Below are positions 8,534 to 18,771 of a stretch of 64,000 nucleotides of DNA, piece after piece. The notes beneath the pieces were generated by a model, which saw nothing but the letters and a program-made list of their open reading frames with translations, was not told where the DNA came from and searched no databases. Source of the stretch: Marinobacterium lacunae (lineage in GTDB: Bacteria > Pseudomonadota > Gammaproteobacteria > Pseudomonadales > Balneatricaceae); contig NZ_JMQN01000011.1 in NCBI RefSeq assembly GCF_000705555.1, forward strand, positions 1 to 64,000, given 5' to 3'. A program made the position numbers and the translations under genes. Position 1 is the stretch's first letter. Every line of letters starts with the position of its first letter.

Positions 8534-9946
8534 CTATCCCTGTTTGACCTTGTTTTGTAAGCGAGACATCAGACTCGGTTCCCACGCTTTAAGATCTGTG
8601 CTCGACGCCTGTGTCAGCAACACCTGATATTCCAGATCAGCCATTGCCCCTAGCTGGTATTGCTCCTTCAACTCAGCCCCAATTAAACGCAGATAAAACC
8701 GGTCCCGTGGCTCACTGGCTTTATCGAGTTTTTGATTCAATGCACCTAGCGCAAGGGCTAGACCTCCTTCTCGTGCAAGTTCATGGATCTCCTTATCCAG
8801 CGTTACACTATCGTGTGCGCCGGAAACAGCAGACGACGTGCCGCCATTGGCCAACCATTGCTGAGTCTCTTTCGAAGCAAACGGAGTACCACCTTTGAAT
8901 GTCATCTTCGCCAACGCAGGAAGACGCTCAACGAATGCAAGGGTCTCTTCTCGAATGGCATCAGCCCAGCCTTGCTGACCCAGCGACACTGCAAGTTGCG
9001 CACTCAGGTGGTGTCCGTCCAGCCAGAAAGGGCTAAGACTCAGGCTCTGCTCAATGCGCCTTAGCAACGCGAGATCCGGGCTTTTTTCCAGCTGAGTACG
9101 ATACTCGGACACACGGTCACCCGAAGGCGGCATAAGGCTGGTTTCACCTTTATCGTTGGCATTTTCCGGAGCTGAAGTCAGACCCGACCAGATAGCGAAC
9201 CGTCGCATGCGCAGGCTCAATGCCATTCCCGAAGGCGTTTCCGAAATGAAATCAGCTAACTTCAATAAGGCCTGGCGTGTGGATTTGTCACTGCTGTTAT
9301 CAATCTCCAGTTTCGGAATATCACGCACCTCTGGCGCGGCCGAGATGGCTTGCCCCCTTTCCTCCGCCCGCCCAGCCGATGCTTTCTCCCGCCTCGGTTC
9401 GGCTTGAAGGCGCCGATCCAGTTGCGACTTGAGCTCTTCCAGCTCACTTACCGGCAACTCATGGTCCGCAGCCGTTTTGCACAGTTCCCCGAGAGTACGC
9501 TGCAAAATAGAACGCGTATCAGGGTCACAAAAGTCGGTATCCAAGCCATCTGCTGCTTTGACCGTACGTTGTACTATCTGGGAAAAGAACTTGCGTCTTG
9601 GCAATACTCCCCTTGGTCCAGGCACCGGATAGCAGCTTTCCCAGAACTCACGCATGAATGCCTGCAACAGTGCGAGCGAACAAGAGAAACGTTCAACACT
9701 GCATTGATATTGGAGGCACTGCAAAAGATGCGTCAGCAGTTTTAGATCCTTGGTCTTGCTCTCAAGCAAACGCATTGCCGCACGCTCGACCTCCAACCAT
9801 TGCACTTCGCCATGCGACAGAGATCCGACCTTCATCATTTGGCTCTCGATGTAGTCAAAAAGCACATCATCGGTTAACCGCTCACCCACTGGATTGTCGT
9901 CACTGATCGGGCGAATCACTTTGTCGAGATACTGGTCCAACTCCAT
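8534..9946 (-). CDS. tssA: T6SS cap/baseplate protein TssA (VasJ type)
   Basis: The roughly 470-residue protein has an N-terminal ImpA_N domain (from DNPVGERLTDD; KTKDLKLLTHLLQCLQY). It ends in the VasJ-type C-terminal domain (PFWLDGHHLSAQLAVSLG and the FVERLPALAKMTFKGGTPFA stretch). TssA organises the baseplate and the distal end of the growing sheath. I place the start at the ATG at 9946, two bases after the vasI stop; an in-frame GTG at 9961 would overlap vasI and has no better ribosome binding site. It lies between vasI and tssM, the same position as vasJ in Vibrio cholerae. Confidence 0.9.
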   Translation of the reverse strand: MELDQYLDKVIRPISDDNPVGERLTDDVLFDYIESQMMKVGSLSHGEVQWLEVERAAMRLLESKTKDLKLLTHLLQCLQYQCSVERFSCSLALLQAFMREFWESCYPVPGPRGVLPRRKFFSQIVQRTVKAADGLDTDFCDPDTRSILQRTLGELCKTAADHELPVSELEELKSQLDRRLQAEPRREKASAGRAEERGQAISAAPEVRDIPKLEIDNSSDKSTRQALLKLADFISETPSGMALSLRMRRFAIWSGLTSAPENANDKGETSLMPPSGDRVSEYRTQLEKSPDLALLRRIEQSLSLSPFWLDGHHLSAQLAVSLGQQGWADAIREETLAFVERLPALAKMTFKGGTPFASKETQQWLANGGTSSAVSGAHDSVTLDKEIHELAREGGLALALGALNQKLDKASEPRDRFYLRLIGAELKEQYQLGAMADLEYQVLLTQASSTDLKAWEPSLMSRLQNKVKQG

Positions 9947-9948
9947 GC

Positions 9949-10611
9949 TCACCACCCACACTGACGACGTAAGGGCGCTATCTGCTCGCTAAGTCCGCGC
10001 GCGTCAAAACGCAATCCGTCAATCGCTTCGTCATTTGCGCGAAGACGAAGATCACCGGTACGCAACATCGCCTGCATTACCGCAATGGCCGGCAGTCCGC
10101 GACCACTACGTAGTATGTGACCGCTGTCGTCGCTGAGCCAACGTTGGGATAGCAGACGTCTGCCGTCAGCTTCCAGCACCACTTGGAGAGACCCTATGTC
10201 GATCGCTTTCGGCAGGGTCAACTCCACACGGCTGATATCATCGACGCAACTGAGCATAAGCACCGGTCGAGGCGGTAAAGCCCCCACGGCAGGCGCCGTA
10301 AGCCACAGGCGACGAGCATCTTCTGTTTTATGCCCCGGCATGAAAGCCACTCCATTTTGCGCCTCCTGACGCGTGGACTCGGTCTCCTGCGCAACCCGAT
10401 ACTCTTCTGGATAGCCTTGGCGGTCGGCAGTTTTCCTTGTGTGTAACTGAGTTACTGGGGTTTCGAATAGGGTATCGAAGCAGGAAAGCCGCTCTAACCG
10501 CGAGGTAATTCGTGTACACTCAACCGCCTGGTTTCTCAGAGAATCCGTCGACCAGGCATTCACCGTCCACCCCCACAGACAACAGAACAGCACGCCCTTA
10601 ATCCTTGGCAT
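9949..10611 (-). CDS. vasI: T6SS-associated protein VasI (TagO family)
   Basis: The 220-residue protein begins with a hydrophobic export signal (VLFCCLWGWTVNAWS), then the motif ECTRITSRLERLSCFD that is typical of VasI/TagO proteins. The C-terminal half contains VLMLSCVDDISRVELTLPK, also conserved in the family. It is probably periplasmic. Its function is not well defined, although vasI is reported to matter for T6SS activity in Vibrio cholerae. Its ATG overlaps the vasH stop by one base (TAATG), so translation is coupled. Confidence 0.85.
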   Translation of the reverse strand: MPRIKGVLFCCLWGWTVNAWSTDSLRNQAVECTRITSRLERLSCFDTLFETPVTQLHTRKTADRQGYPEEYRVAQETESTRQEAQNGVAFMPGHKTEDARRLWLTAPAVGALPPRPVLMLSCVDDISRVELTLPKAIDIGSLQVVLEADGRRLLSQRWLSDDSGHILRSGRGLPAIAVMQAMLRTGDLRLRANDEAIDGLRFDARGLSEQIAPLRRQCGW

Positions 10612-12167
10612 TAATCCTCAACCTCCAATTTCTGGCACTTGTGAGAGAATGTCCTTTTGGGCAGCCCTAAACTCATAGCCGCCCTGCTTCTATCCCCCTT
10701 GAATACGCGTAATCTGGAACGGATGACCTCTCGTTCAAACTGAGCAACTGCTGACTTGAGATCCGATATCTTCGCGAACTTCTCTGCCGATTCAGTCTTT
10801 GCCTGCGGTTCAACCGAGTCCGTTTCAACCGCAGGCAAAGACTCTGAAGAGATCTCCACACCATCTGCGGTAAGTGCACAGGCATATTCCAGCATATTGC
10901 GCAGTTCACGCACGTTGCCCTGGAATCGGTGCCGTCGAAGAGTGGATAGTGCATTGAAACGGATGCCGGGAATTGCGCGATGATGCGTACAGTTAAACTG
11001 TTCTATGAAACAAGCGACCAGTTCGGGTATATCTTCTGCTCGCTCACATAGTGCCGGTATCCGTAGAGGAAACTGGCAGAGCCGATAAAACAGATCTCGA
11101 CGAAACGCCCCGGTTTCAATCTCGGACTTGAGGTTTACGTGGGTCGCTGCAACCAACCGGAAGTCTGAGTATTCCTCAGACAGTGCTCCCAGCGCACGGT
11201 AGCGCCCCGTTTCCAGTACGCGTAACAGTTTGGACTGCAGACTGACCGGCATATCGCCGATCTCATCAAGAAACAGTGTTCCTTTATGGGCCTGTGCGAC
11301 AAGCCCCTTTTTAGATCGATCAGCCCCGGAAAACGCGCCTTTACTGTAGCCAAATAGCTCCGACTCAAGCAGGCTTTCTGGAATCGCTGCACAATTGATC
11401 GCGACGAACGGCTTGTCCCGGCGATCGGAGAAATCATGTACGGCACGTGCGACTAGCTCTTTGCCTGTGCCCGTTTCCCCCTGTATCAGAACAGACAGTT
11501 TAGAACCGGCCACACGCAAAACGCCCAGCCTTAGGTTCTGCATATGCTCGGAACGCCCGACAAGGATCCCCCCCAGTGACGCCAAGTCAGACTCCTGCTG
11601 CCGTTGCTGTTCCATCTCAGTAATGGAAGCGGATAAGCTGGCCCCATACCCGCGCTGTTTAGACAGCTGTTGCAGCGTAATCCAATGACGGACGAAGACA
11701 GCCGAATATTGCTGCCACTCCGTTGAGGACAACACCGCGTGACTTTGCTCACGGCGCAGTTTCATACACAAAATCCCCCCAACCTGCTCATGCAACGCCA
11801 GGGGATATAGCAACAGCGCCTGCTCAGTATCGACACACTGACTCAAGCTGGCAAAACGGTCATGATCCTGCCAGTACGCCAATTTCTCTTTGGACAGCAG
11901 CATCGGCTCACCTGATTGCAACAGATGAGCAAAGGGGTGGCGGAAATCGGATACTTTTAGCTGCAATCCACTCTCCGCCTGCCGAGCAAGAGCGCCCAAG
12001 CCCGCCTCAACACTTAACTCACGACCGTCGACACCGCACACGAGAAAGAGAACACTATCCAACGTCAACGCATCGGATAATGTTTGCAAAAAATCCTGTA
12101 GAAGTGTCTCTCTTCGTCGATGCTCCAACAGGTTTGCCGCCTGAGCCAACCAGTGAGGGGTAGCCAC
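10611..12167 (-). CDS. vasH: Sigma-54-dependent T6SS activator VasH
   Basis: This 518-residue bacterial enhancer-binding protein has an N-terminal GAF-like sensory domain (about 1-175) and a central AAA+ domain with Walker A GETGTGKE at 230-237 and Walker B TLFLDEIG at 297-304. A Fis-type helix-turn-helix lies at the very C-terminus ([17 protein letters not shown]). The sigma-54 contact loop reads GAFSGA (277-282) instead of the usual GAFTGA. VasH activates RpoN promoters of hcp-type genes in Vibrio, and a consensus sigma-54 promoter sits in front of hcp here. Its stop codon overlaps the vasI start, and its own ATG overlaps the clpV stop by one base. Confidence 0.94.
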   Translation of the reverse strand: MATPHWLAQAANLLEHRRRETLLQDFLQTLSDALTLDSVLFLVCGVDGRELSVEAGLGALARQAESGLQLKVSDFRHPFAHLLQSGEPMLLSKEKLAYWQDHDRFASLSQCVDTEQALLLYPLALHEQVGGILCMKLRREQSHAVLSSTEWQQYSAVFVRHWITLQQLSKQRGYGASLSASITEMEQQRQQESDLASLGGILVGRSEHMQNLRLGVLRVAGSKLSVLIQGETGTGKELVARAVHDFSDRRDKPFVAINCAAIPESLLESELFGYSKGAFSGADRSKKGLVAQAHKGTLFLDEIGDMPVSLQSKLLRVLETGRYRALGALSEEYSDFRLVAATHVNLKSEIETGAFRRDLFYRLCQFPLRIPALCERAEDIPELVACFIEQFNCTHHRAIPGIRFNALSTLRRHRFQGNVRELRNMLEYACALTADGVEISSESLPAVETDSVEPQAKTESAEKFAKISDLKSAVAQFEREVIRSRLRVFKGDRSRAAMSLGLPKRTFSHKCQKLEVED

Positions 12168-14755
12168 TATGCCGCGTCTCCATAGAACTCTCCATCACGG
12201 CAGCCCAGGCGAATGTGTTGGACCTCTTCTTCAGCTGCCAGACGTTCAAGCAACGATAGAGCAAGCGGCGGTAACACCTGACCGTCAATAATCGCCTCAA
12301 GCATTCGGGCACCATTTTCACTGCGTGTAGAGCGGCGAAGAATCTCGTTGACCAACGCATCGTCATACAGGACCTCTGCTCGATAACGCTCAACCAGTCG
12401 CTGCTTCAGTGAATCCAACTTGTGCTGAATAATCTCCTTGAGTTCAGCCTCACCCAGAGGCAAGTAGGGTACAACCTCCATCCTTGCCAGCAACGCAGGC
12501 TTGAAAAAACTGGCAAGTTCAGGGTAAAGCACCTCCTCAATAAGCGCAGGGCGATCCTTGTATTCAACGATGGTCTGATAACCCAGGTTGGATGTCAGGA
12601 AGAAGAGGACATTCTGACAGTCAATGACCCGCCCTTCGCCATCCGCGAGCTCACCTTTGTCGAACGCCTGATAAAACAGATTCAACACATCCGGATGCGC
12701 TTTCTCCACCTCATCCAGCAGCACCACGGAATAGGGCATCTTGCGAATTGCTTCGGTCAGCAACCCACCCTCGCCATAACCGACATAACCTGGGGGAGAT
12801 CCGATCAGCCGTGAAACTGTGTGTTTTTCTTGATACTCGGACATATTAATGGTCGTCAGAAACTGACGCCCGCCATATAACTGCTCAGCGATCTGGACGA
12901 CGGTTTCCGTCTTGCCTACGCCGCTTGGTCCGACCAACAGAAACGCCCCTTTTGGTCGCCCCGCCCTGCGCAGATCTGCACGCGCGGTTAGCAGATTCGT
13001 GTGCAAACGAGCAATGGCCGCATCCTGGCCTTTAAGGCTTTGCGCCAACAATCGCGGCAAATGGGTGATTTTGTAGAGTTCGTCCTCGCTCATTCGAGAT
13101 ACCGGGACCCCAGTCCAATCCGCGATGACTTCGGCGACCTGGTCCTCATCCACATGGGGATAGATCATGCGCTGCTCACGACAAAGCCCTTCCATAGCTT
13201 GCTCGGCGTTTCTCAGGGACTGTTGGAGCTCACCCATCGCCTGTTCGTTATCGCTTTCCAGCACCTGACGGCGCAGCTCGATAACCTGAGCCACATCGTT
13301 CTGCTGACGCTGCCACTGCTCTTGTAGCTCCGTGTACTCCATGGCGATTCTGTCTTGCTCTTCGATCAGCAGACCCAGACGCGACTCATCAATTGGCTGC
13401 CCCAACTTTTGCTGACGCCGAAGCAGTTCAGTTTCCCTCTCTTGGCGGATGCGTATACTGTCCAGTTCCACTAACCGTTTAGGCGTAGAGCTCAGATTGA
13501 TTGCTATCCGTGCACAGGCTGTATCAAGTACATCTATCGCTTTATCGGGCAGTTGCCGGCCCGGCAAATATCGCGCAGACAAGTAAGCGGCTGCGCGTAG
13601 CGCGCCATCCTGAATTAGTACGCCGTGAGCGGATTCATATACCGAGTGCAACCCTCGCAGTATGTTGATCGCCTGCTCTACACTCGGCTCCTCAAGCTTG
13701 ACCAACTGAAAGCGACGAGTGAGCGCCGGATCTTTCTCGAAGTACTTTTTATACTCTTTCCAGGTGGTGGCCCCGACTGTTCGCAATTCCCCTCTTGCCA
13801 GCGCAGGCTTAAGCAGATTGGCAGCATCGCCGCCTCCTTCCTGATTTCCTGCACCAATCAGCGTATGCGCCTCATCTATAAACAGAATGATCGGGGTTGG
13901 CGACTGCTTAATCTCTTCAATTATGGCTTTAAGGCGCTTCTCGAATTCACCTTTAACCGACGCACCTGCTTGCAACAATCCCAAATCAAGAGACAGCAGC
14001 TCCACACCCTTAAGTGAATCCGGAACGCTGTTACCGTGAATCCGCAAGGCCAATCCCTCGACTACGGCACTTTTCCCCACCCCGGCATCACCGACAACGA
14101 TGGGATTGTTCTTTCGTCGACGGCAAAGAATGTCAATCATTAAGCCGATTTCATCATCACGACACAGCACCGGGTCGAGCTTCCCTTGGCGCGCCAACTC
14201 GGTGAAGTTGCTCGTGAACTTTTGCAGGGCAGATTGAGCCTGATCACGCTGGACGGAACGCGACTCAACGATTGACGTGACAGACTCGGACGATGAAGCG
14301 GTAAGCGCGGAGAACTCACGTCTCAGTGTCTCTCGATTAAGACTAGCCAGTTGATCATGCAATGCCGTGGGCAGATAGCGCTCAGGATGCATCAAGGCCG
14401 CCACCAGCAAAGCCCCGGATCGCAACTCCTCTTGAGCGAGCTCTGTGGATGAAAGCAGCCATGCATCCTGCATGAGCTCAACGAGCATCGGTGAAAATGC
14501 GGGGCACGTATCCAAACTCTCATCCCGAGGTAGGGCCTCACCAACCGTCAGACGAACGACTTCGTTGCCAATACTTCCGGATTTCAACAACATACGCACG
14601 TCTGAAAGTGGATTATCGAGAAGACAGCTGAGCAGGTGCATGAAGGTCACTTCGCTGTTCTGGCGGGCGATGCACAGCGATGCGGCCTCCTCCATGGCTA
14701 ATCGAGTGACAGCATTCAGCTTGCCGATCAAGGTTGTCAGTTCAATTCTAATCAT
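12167..14755 (-). CDS. clpV: T6SS sheath disassembly ATPase ClpV (TssH)
   Basis: This 862-residue class I Clp/Hsp100 AAA+ ATPase recycles contracted TssB/TssC sheath. The N-terminal Clp repeat domain (residues 1-150) contains the FMHLLSCLL helix used for sheath recognition. The first ATPase ring has Walker A GDAGVGKS at 222-229 and the [12 protein letters not shown] Walker B. A middle domain with coiled coil follows, then the second ring with GPSGVGKT and [12 protein letters not shown]. The C-terminal D2-small domain is complete. The start is an ATG at 14755, 11 bases after the tssL stop. Confidence 0.96.
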   Translation of the reverse strand: MIRIELTTLIGKLNAVTRLAMEEAASLCIARQNSEVTFMHLLSCLLDNPLSDVRMLLKSGSIGNEVVRLTVGEALPRDESLDTCPAFSPMLVELMQDAWLLSSTELAQEELRSGALLVAALMHPERYLPTALHDQLASLNRETLRREFSALTASSSESVTSIVESRSVQRDQAQSALQKFTSNFTELARQGKLDPVLCRDDEIGLMIDILCRRRKNNPIVVGDAGVGKSAVVEGLALRIHGNSVPDSLKGVELLSLDLGLLQAGASVKGEFEKRLKAIIEEIKQSPTPIILFIDEAHTLIGAGNQEGGGDAANLLKPALARGELRTVGATTWKEYKKYFEKDPALTRRFQLVKLEEPSVEQAINILRGLHSVYESAHGVLIQDGALRAAAYLSARYLPGRQLPDKAIDVLDTACARIAINLSSTPKRLVELDSIRIRQERETELLRRQQKLGQPIDESRLGLLIEEQDRIAMEYTELQEQWQRQQNDVAQVIELRRQVLESDNEQAMGELQQSLRNAEQAMEGLCREQRMIYPHVDEDQVAEVIADWTGVPVSRMSEDELYKITHLPRLLAQSLKGQDAAIARLHTNLLTARADLRRAGRPKGAFLLVGPSGVGKTETVVQIAEQLYGGRQFLTTINMSEYQEKHTVSRLIGSPPGYVGYGEGGLLTEAIRKMPYSVVLLDEVEKAHPDVLNLFYQAFDKGELADGEGRVIDCQNVLFFLTSNLGYQTIVEYKDRPALIEEVLYPELASFFKPALLARMEVVPYLPLGEAELKEIIQHKLDSLKQRLVERYRAEVLYDDALVNEILRRSTRSENGARMLEAIIDGQVLPPLALSLLERLAAEEEVQHIRLGCRDGEFYGDAA

Positions 14756-14766
14756 CGACGGAGGCC

Positions 14767-15558
14767 TTAATTGAGTATCTGATGCAGCTGGTTAATCACG
14801 TCCGTCGACTTGTTAGCGAGCGAAAGCGAATAGGAAAGGAATACGGCCGTAACAATTAAAGAGAAACCCGCAAACACGGCCCATACAGGCATTTGGCGAT
14901 CAAGGCGATAGCGCGTATTCACTACATGGCGCGTTGCGCCCACCATCAAATCAGGCTCTTCACCACGCTGATGACGGAGCGTTTCGTAAAGCCCGCGTAT
15001 GACCTTATCGAACTCCTCACGCCCGTTGGCGATAACTTTGTAGCGCCCCTCGAAGCCAAGGCAGAAACACAGGTAAAGAAACTCGAGCAACTCTCTGTAC
15101 TTGTCCCTCTCCGTTTCCAGACGCTGGAGAATCCCAAACACTTTCTCTCCTCCCCAGGTTTCGTTGTGAAAACGTGTCAGCAATGAGTGCTCTACCCACA
15201 CACTGTCTGCTCCCCAGGATGTATTCATCACAGCCTCATCGATGAATGAGCAGAGGATGTAGCGGTACGCTAGAATCTCGGCGCGGTCATAACCCGACTC
15301 GGTCAACTCCACCTCAACCGCCATGATGTCGTCGACAGCATTTTGATAGAGCGCCTCGATATTCTTTAAACTGGCCAGGTTTCGCACTCTTAGCACCATA
15401 CCGATCAATGGAGATGCGGCATCGATGAGCGGGTTGATACTGTCGCCGCGCAACCGAAACCAATAGGCTTGGTCGGCGTTGATATTTTGTGCTTGGTCAA
15501 ACAGCAGAGACTCCACATGTCCGGGTGAAAAAGGCTGCCTTTCTGCCTGAAAATCCAT
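14767..15558 (-). CDS. tssL: T6SS membrane complex protein TssL (DotU/IcmH, VasF)
   Basis: The 263-residue DotU-family protein has a cytoplasmic helical domain (AEILAYRYILCSFIDEAVM, then FLYLCFCLGFEGRY) and one C-terminal membrane segment (about residues 225-245, WAVFAGFSLIVTAVFLSYSL), ending in a short periplasmic tail. TssL forms the inner-membrane complex with TssM. It is the short form without a peptidoglycan-binding extension, so anchoring to the wall must come from another protein. The ATG lies three bases after the tssK stop. Confidence 0.95.
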   Translation of the reverse strand: MDFQAERQPFSPGHVESLLFDQAQNINADQAYWFRLRGDSINPLIDAASPLIGMVLRVRNLASLKNIEALYQNAVDDIMAVEVELTESGYDRAEILAYRYILCSFIDEAVMNTSWGADSVWVEHSLLTRFHNETWGGEKVFGILQRLETERDKYRELLEFLYLCFCLGFEGRYKVIANGREEFDKVIRGLYETLRHQRGEEPDLMVGATRHVVNTRYRLDRQMPVWAVFAGFSLIVTAVFLSYSLSLANKSTDVINQLHQILN

Positions 15559-15561
15559 TTC

Positions 15562-16896
15562 TTAGCTCCTGATTGCCCAAAACTGCATTTCCAGCTCGGG
15601 AAACTCTCCAGCCACGTGAAAAGCAAATCCACTCGAGCGTTCCAACATTTCCCAATTTCGGCTGCTTCGTTCCAACTGGAAGTAGGTATAACCGGCGTGG
15701 TAGGGCAACTGCCGGGGAGCAACCGGAAGCGGTATTAAAGGAACCCCAGGTAGCTGCAAAGATATGAACTCGCGAATCTTTTCGACGGAGGCGATCTTTG
15801 TCTGTTGAATAAACAGAGTTTTAAGTTCATCCAAGGGCATCCTTGCCCGAACTGCCAAAATAAAGTCGGCTTGTTTGATCAGATCAGGATCGGTTACTGG
15901 TGCGACCATCAAGCCGTATTTGCGCTTATGCAGCTGCAATGACACCGCCTTTGGCTCTAGAACGATACTGAGCGATTGACGAAGCATTGACATAACCTGA
16001 GCAAAGGCAGTCACTGGCATATCATGATCATAGGCTGGAAACGAGGGCGCGGTTCGGCTGTCGTCGGTAAAAGTAAACAGTTCGCCACACATGCTAACCA
16101 GCTCCTGATACAGCATCTCTGGGTGCAAACTGCGCAGGGTGGAAAAATGCTGAAGCACCGGCTGCATCCTGTTTAGCGATTGCAGCAACATGAAATCCGA
16201 TACATCGGCGACACCGCCCTGATTTGGCGAACCCAACCGTAGGGCGATATTGCGCGCCCGCTCGCGCATTAACCCGGCCATCTCTCCAAGAAAGCGATGC
16301 AACCCTGGTACTGCGACGACGTTGTAATGACAGGGAGTGAAGTTGGAATCCAGCACGACGCTGCCATCCGGTCTTTTCTCCAGAATTCGGGCAATCGGCA
16401 GCGCGCTGTAAGCAGAACGATCATCTTTCTCCAGCATCAGACGCAAATGCACAGGACTAACGTCGATTGCGGTGAAGTCCCCCTGTTGCGAGTGAATATC
16501 ACGCACCTGATGACTTCTTTTTATATAGCGGCCGCTGGCACCATGCTGCTCGTCCGCCACCTCTACAATTGAGTCACTACGCATCGCCAAAGCAAGATAT
16601 ACGATCTGGTTGGCCAATGAGCTGTCGCCGATCTCCAACGCCTCGGGTAGCAGATCTTCCTGCGGTATGTTGAACACGGTGCCATCCGGCATAACACCGC
16701 TAGCACGCTGAATGGCAATGCGGCCAAAGCTCAAGTATTCGGGATTCAGTTCAAGCTCCGACAACCCATAGAGATAGCCGCTTACAGCATCCAACCGGGC
16801 ACCTGTCATGTATTCCATGTAGCGCTGCTGCTGTTGGAAGTGTTGAGGCTTGATAAATAGCCCCTCACTCCATATCACCCTATTTCTTGATGACAT
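15562..16896 (-). CDS. tssK: T6SS baseplate protein TssK (VasE)
   Basis: The 444-residue protein opens with the family hallmark VIWSEGLFIKPQHFQQQQRY. It has the PLARILEKRPDGSVVLD-like middle stretch and a C-terminal head (IPLPVAPRQLPYHAGYTYFQLERSS) that binds the TssJLM complex. TssK is a trimer that links the baseplate (TssEFG) to the membrane complex. The ATG at 16896 follows AAGGTGGAG and lies one base after the tssJ stop; the open frame continues eight codons further upstream but without family similarity. Confidence 0.94.
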   Translation of the reverse strand: MSSRNRVIWSEGLFIKPQHFQQQQRYMEYMTGARLDAVSGYLYGLSELELNPEYLSFGRIAIQRASGVMPDGTVFNIPQEDLLPEALEIGDSSLANQIVYLALAMRSDSIVEVADEQHGASGRYIKRSHQVRDIHSQQGDFTAIDVSPVHLRLMLEKDDRSAYSALPIARILEKRPDGSVVLDSNFTPCHYNVVAVPGLHRFLGEMAGLMRERARNIALRLGSPNQGGVADVSDFMLLQSLNRMQPVLQHFSTLRSLHPEMLYQELVSMCGELFTFTDDSRTAPSFPAYDHDMPVTAFAQVMSMLRQSLSIVLEPKAVSLQLHKRKYGLMVAPVTDPDLIKQADFILAVRARMPLDELKTLFIQQTKIASVEKIREFISLQLPGVPLIPLPVAPRQLPYHAGYTYFQLERSSRNWEMLERSSGFAFHVAGEFPELEMQFWAIRS

Positions 16897-16897
16897 C

Positions 16898-17428
16898 TCA
16901 CTCCACCTTATCCAGAACAACGTCCTGCTCGCTGAAATACATCAACAGATGATATTCACGGCCCGCTGGCTTTATTTTCACAACCTTCTTCCACTGAGAC
17001 GCTTCAGGGTCACTGAAGCGGGCCATCAGACCGATGTATCGCGTATCTTTGCTGACTGTAAAACGATCAACGAATTTGAACTGTCCAGGCAGCAATGTGT
17101 AATCGCTATGGTCGATGTAGTTGGACCCCAACGCCTTTTCATCATCTGCACTCAGCGAGTCATAGTCGGCCCCCAGAAATCTGGAGTCGTCTTCCAACTC
17201 ATACACCACCAACTCAAGCGGCGTTGCATCACCTACCGCATTGAGATTGACGTTATCGATGGCATACATGCTGTATGTCAGCGTGCTCGGGCGGTCTGCC
17301 ATCTCCCCTACAGGTATGGAGGGATCCCACATCACCTGCGCTGTTTTTCGAGTTGCGTCCCAAACCGTACTGCACGCAGTCAGTTGAGTTAGACAAAGCC
17401 CAATAAGACATAGCCGTATCAGCTTCAT
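16898..17428 (-). CDS. tssJ: T6SS outer membrane lipoprotein TssJ (VasD)
   Basis: The 176-residue lipoprotein has a signal peptide and the lipobox LTAC with the modified Cys at residue 19. The mature part has the transthyretin-like TssJ pattern (VGDATPLELVVYEL, LLPGQFKFVD, YIGLMARFSD). It anchors TssM to the outer membrane. Its start overlaps the tagH stop by one base, and its stop is separated from the tssK ATG by one base, so translation through this stretch is probably coupled. Confidence 0.93.
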   Translation of the reverse strand: MKLIRLCLIGLCLTQLTACSTVWDATRKTAQVMWDPSIPVGEMADRPSTLTYSMYAIDNVNLNAVGDATPLELVVYELEDDSRFLGADYDSLSADDEKALGSNYIDHSDYTLLPGQFKFVDRFTVSKDTRYIGLMARFSDPEASQWKKVVKIKPAGREYHLLMYFSEQDVVLDKVE

Positions 17429-18756
17429 CAGATTTCCCTTTGCAGTTCCCTGAGTTTTCTGTCGTACGCTTGCTCAAACACCTCCCAAAAAAGTTTTCGA
17501 AAGCCCTGTTGTCGCGTCGATGCCAACTCACGGTAGTAGTTTTCGTACATATCCCAAGCCCAGTTATCACGTGGTTTGACGGCCGCATCGCTCACTTTCC
17601 GGTATTGGGAAAAACGCTTTAGCAAGGTCTCTGGCGAAAATGCATCGAGGATGTAATTTAATGCCTCAGTAATGGCGTATTGAACCGCATCGTTATGGTG
17701 CTCGATTGAGTGAAGGCTCTCCTCTATAGCCGCGGCTGGCGAGAGATGTACGGGGCTTTTACGATCATCAAAGAGGGTACGAACTGTCTCTTCATAACTA
17801 AGGCCCAAACGCAGAGGGTTGTCCTCGATAGGCTGAAGATTCTTGTTGATTAGATCGTAGCGACTCGCCTGGACTTCACTGTGCAGGCCCAGCAACCCTC
17901 GAATTGCCGATTGCAGAGCCGCCCCCATCTCAACAGCCAACGCTTGCTGCCGACCGGTATCGCCCGCTTCATCCAGATTTACCCCGAGGCCCCGTAACAT
18001 AGGCCCTGTTGCCAAATGACTAACCTCTGGTGCTCCGTCAGTCACGTGCAGTTCGGACTCAAGCAAGTCCAACGTCGTTTCGTCCATGAAACTCCCCTTT
18101 TCCATTCTTTGACTCGGATTGATGGCCGAGCCGGTATCAAAGTCCGTATCGGCCTGCGCGGTATAGCCGTTGTGCTGAATGTTAAGTTTTTTGGCCAGCG
18201 CCGCCTCAACCTCCGTAAAATTCCGGCATTTACCGTCGGTATCGACCATTGATGAACTGTGTTGATTAGCGCTTGCACTCAGAGCCTGTAATGGGTCATC
18301 CAAGACACCGGATGCATCGTCATTTCCCTCCTCACGATCACTGCTCTTTCCCTCATGTGCGATCAATGAACTGACTCCGGACTTGAACCACTCGGAAAGA
18401 CGACCGGATACCGAACCACTCGTTTCTTCGGCATCGAGCAGTGCTACGCGAACGGTGTATGGACCAATGCTGAGCGTATCATTGTCATTCAACCGCGCTT
18501 TACGCCCTTTACCCAACGGGATGGTCGCGCCGTTCATCAGCACTCGACCACACAGATCTTCAATACAGAAATGTTCGTCCAGCCATGACACGCGCCCGTA
18601 GACATGGCCGATAGCTCCCAGGCGATCCCGCAAAATCCAGTCGCAGGACGAGTCAGCCCCTATCGTTCCTCCTTCGATGTCCATACGTGTGTGTGGCGTC
18701 AACCCAGCCTCAAGCAACTGGGAGTTAACAACATTCAATGCAATCAAATTACTCAA
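17428..18756 (-). CDS. tagH: FHA-domain T6SS protein TagH (VasC)
   Basis: The 442-residue protein has an N-terminal FHA phosphothreonine-binding domain (about 1-105: GTIGADSSCDWILRD, HVYGRVSWLDEHFCIEDL, LNGATIPL-like loop). After an acidic linker there is the conserved TagH C-terminal domain (GALRALLGL-like helix AAIRGLLGLHSEVQ, LNPIEDNPLRLG-like QPIEDNPLRLGLSYEE). In other bacteria such proteins couple threonine phosphorylation to T6SS assembly. No Ser/Thr kinase or phosphatase (PpkA/PppA) gene is present in the window, as in the V. cholerae cluster. The start appears to be TTG at 18756, nine bases after GGGAG. Confidence 0.9.
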   Translation of the reverse strand: MSNLIALNVVNSQLLEAGLTPHTRMDIEGGTIGADSSCDWILRDRLGAIGHVYGRVSWLDEHFCIEDLCGRVLMNGATIPLGKGRKARLNDNDTLSIGPYTVRVALLDAEETSGSVSGRLSEWFKSGVSSLIAHEGKSSDREEGNDDASGVLDDPLQALSASANQHSSSMVDTDGKCRNFTEVEAALAKKLNIQHNGYTAQADTDFDTGSAINPSQRMEKGSFMDETTLDLLESELHVTDGAPEVSHLATGPMLRGLGVNLDEAGDTGRQQALAVEMGAALQSAIRGLLGLHSEVQASRYDLINKNLQPIEDNPLRLGLSYEETVRTLFDDRKSPVHLSPAAAIEESLHSIEHHNDAVQYAITEALNYILDAFSPETLLKRFSQYRKVSDAAVKPRDNWAWDMYENYYRELASTRQQGFRKLFWEVFEQAYDRKLRELQREI

Positions 18757-18771
18757 GCGATCCGACTCCCT

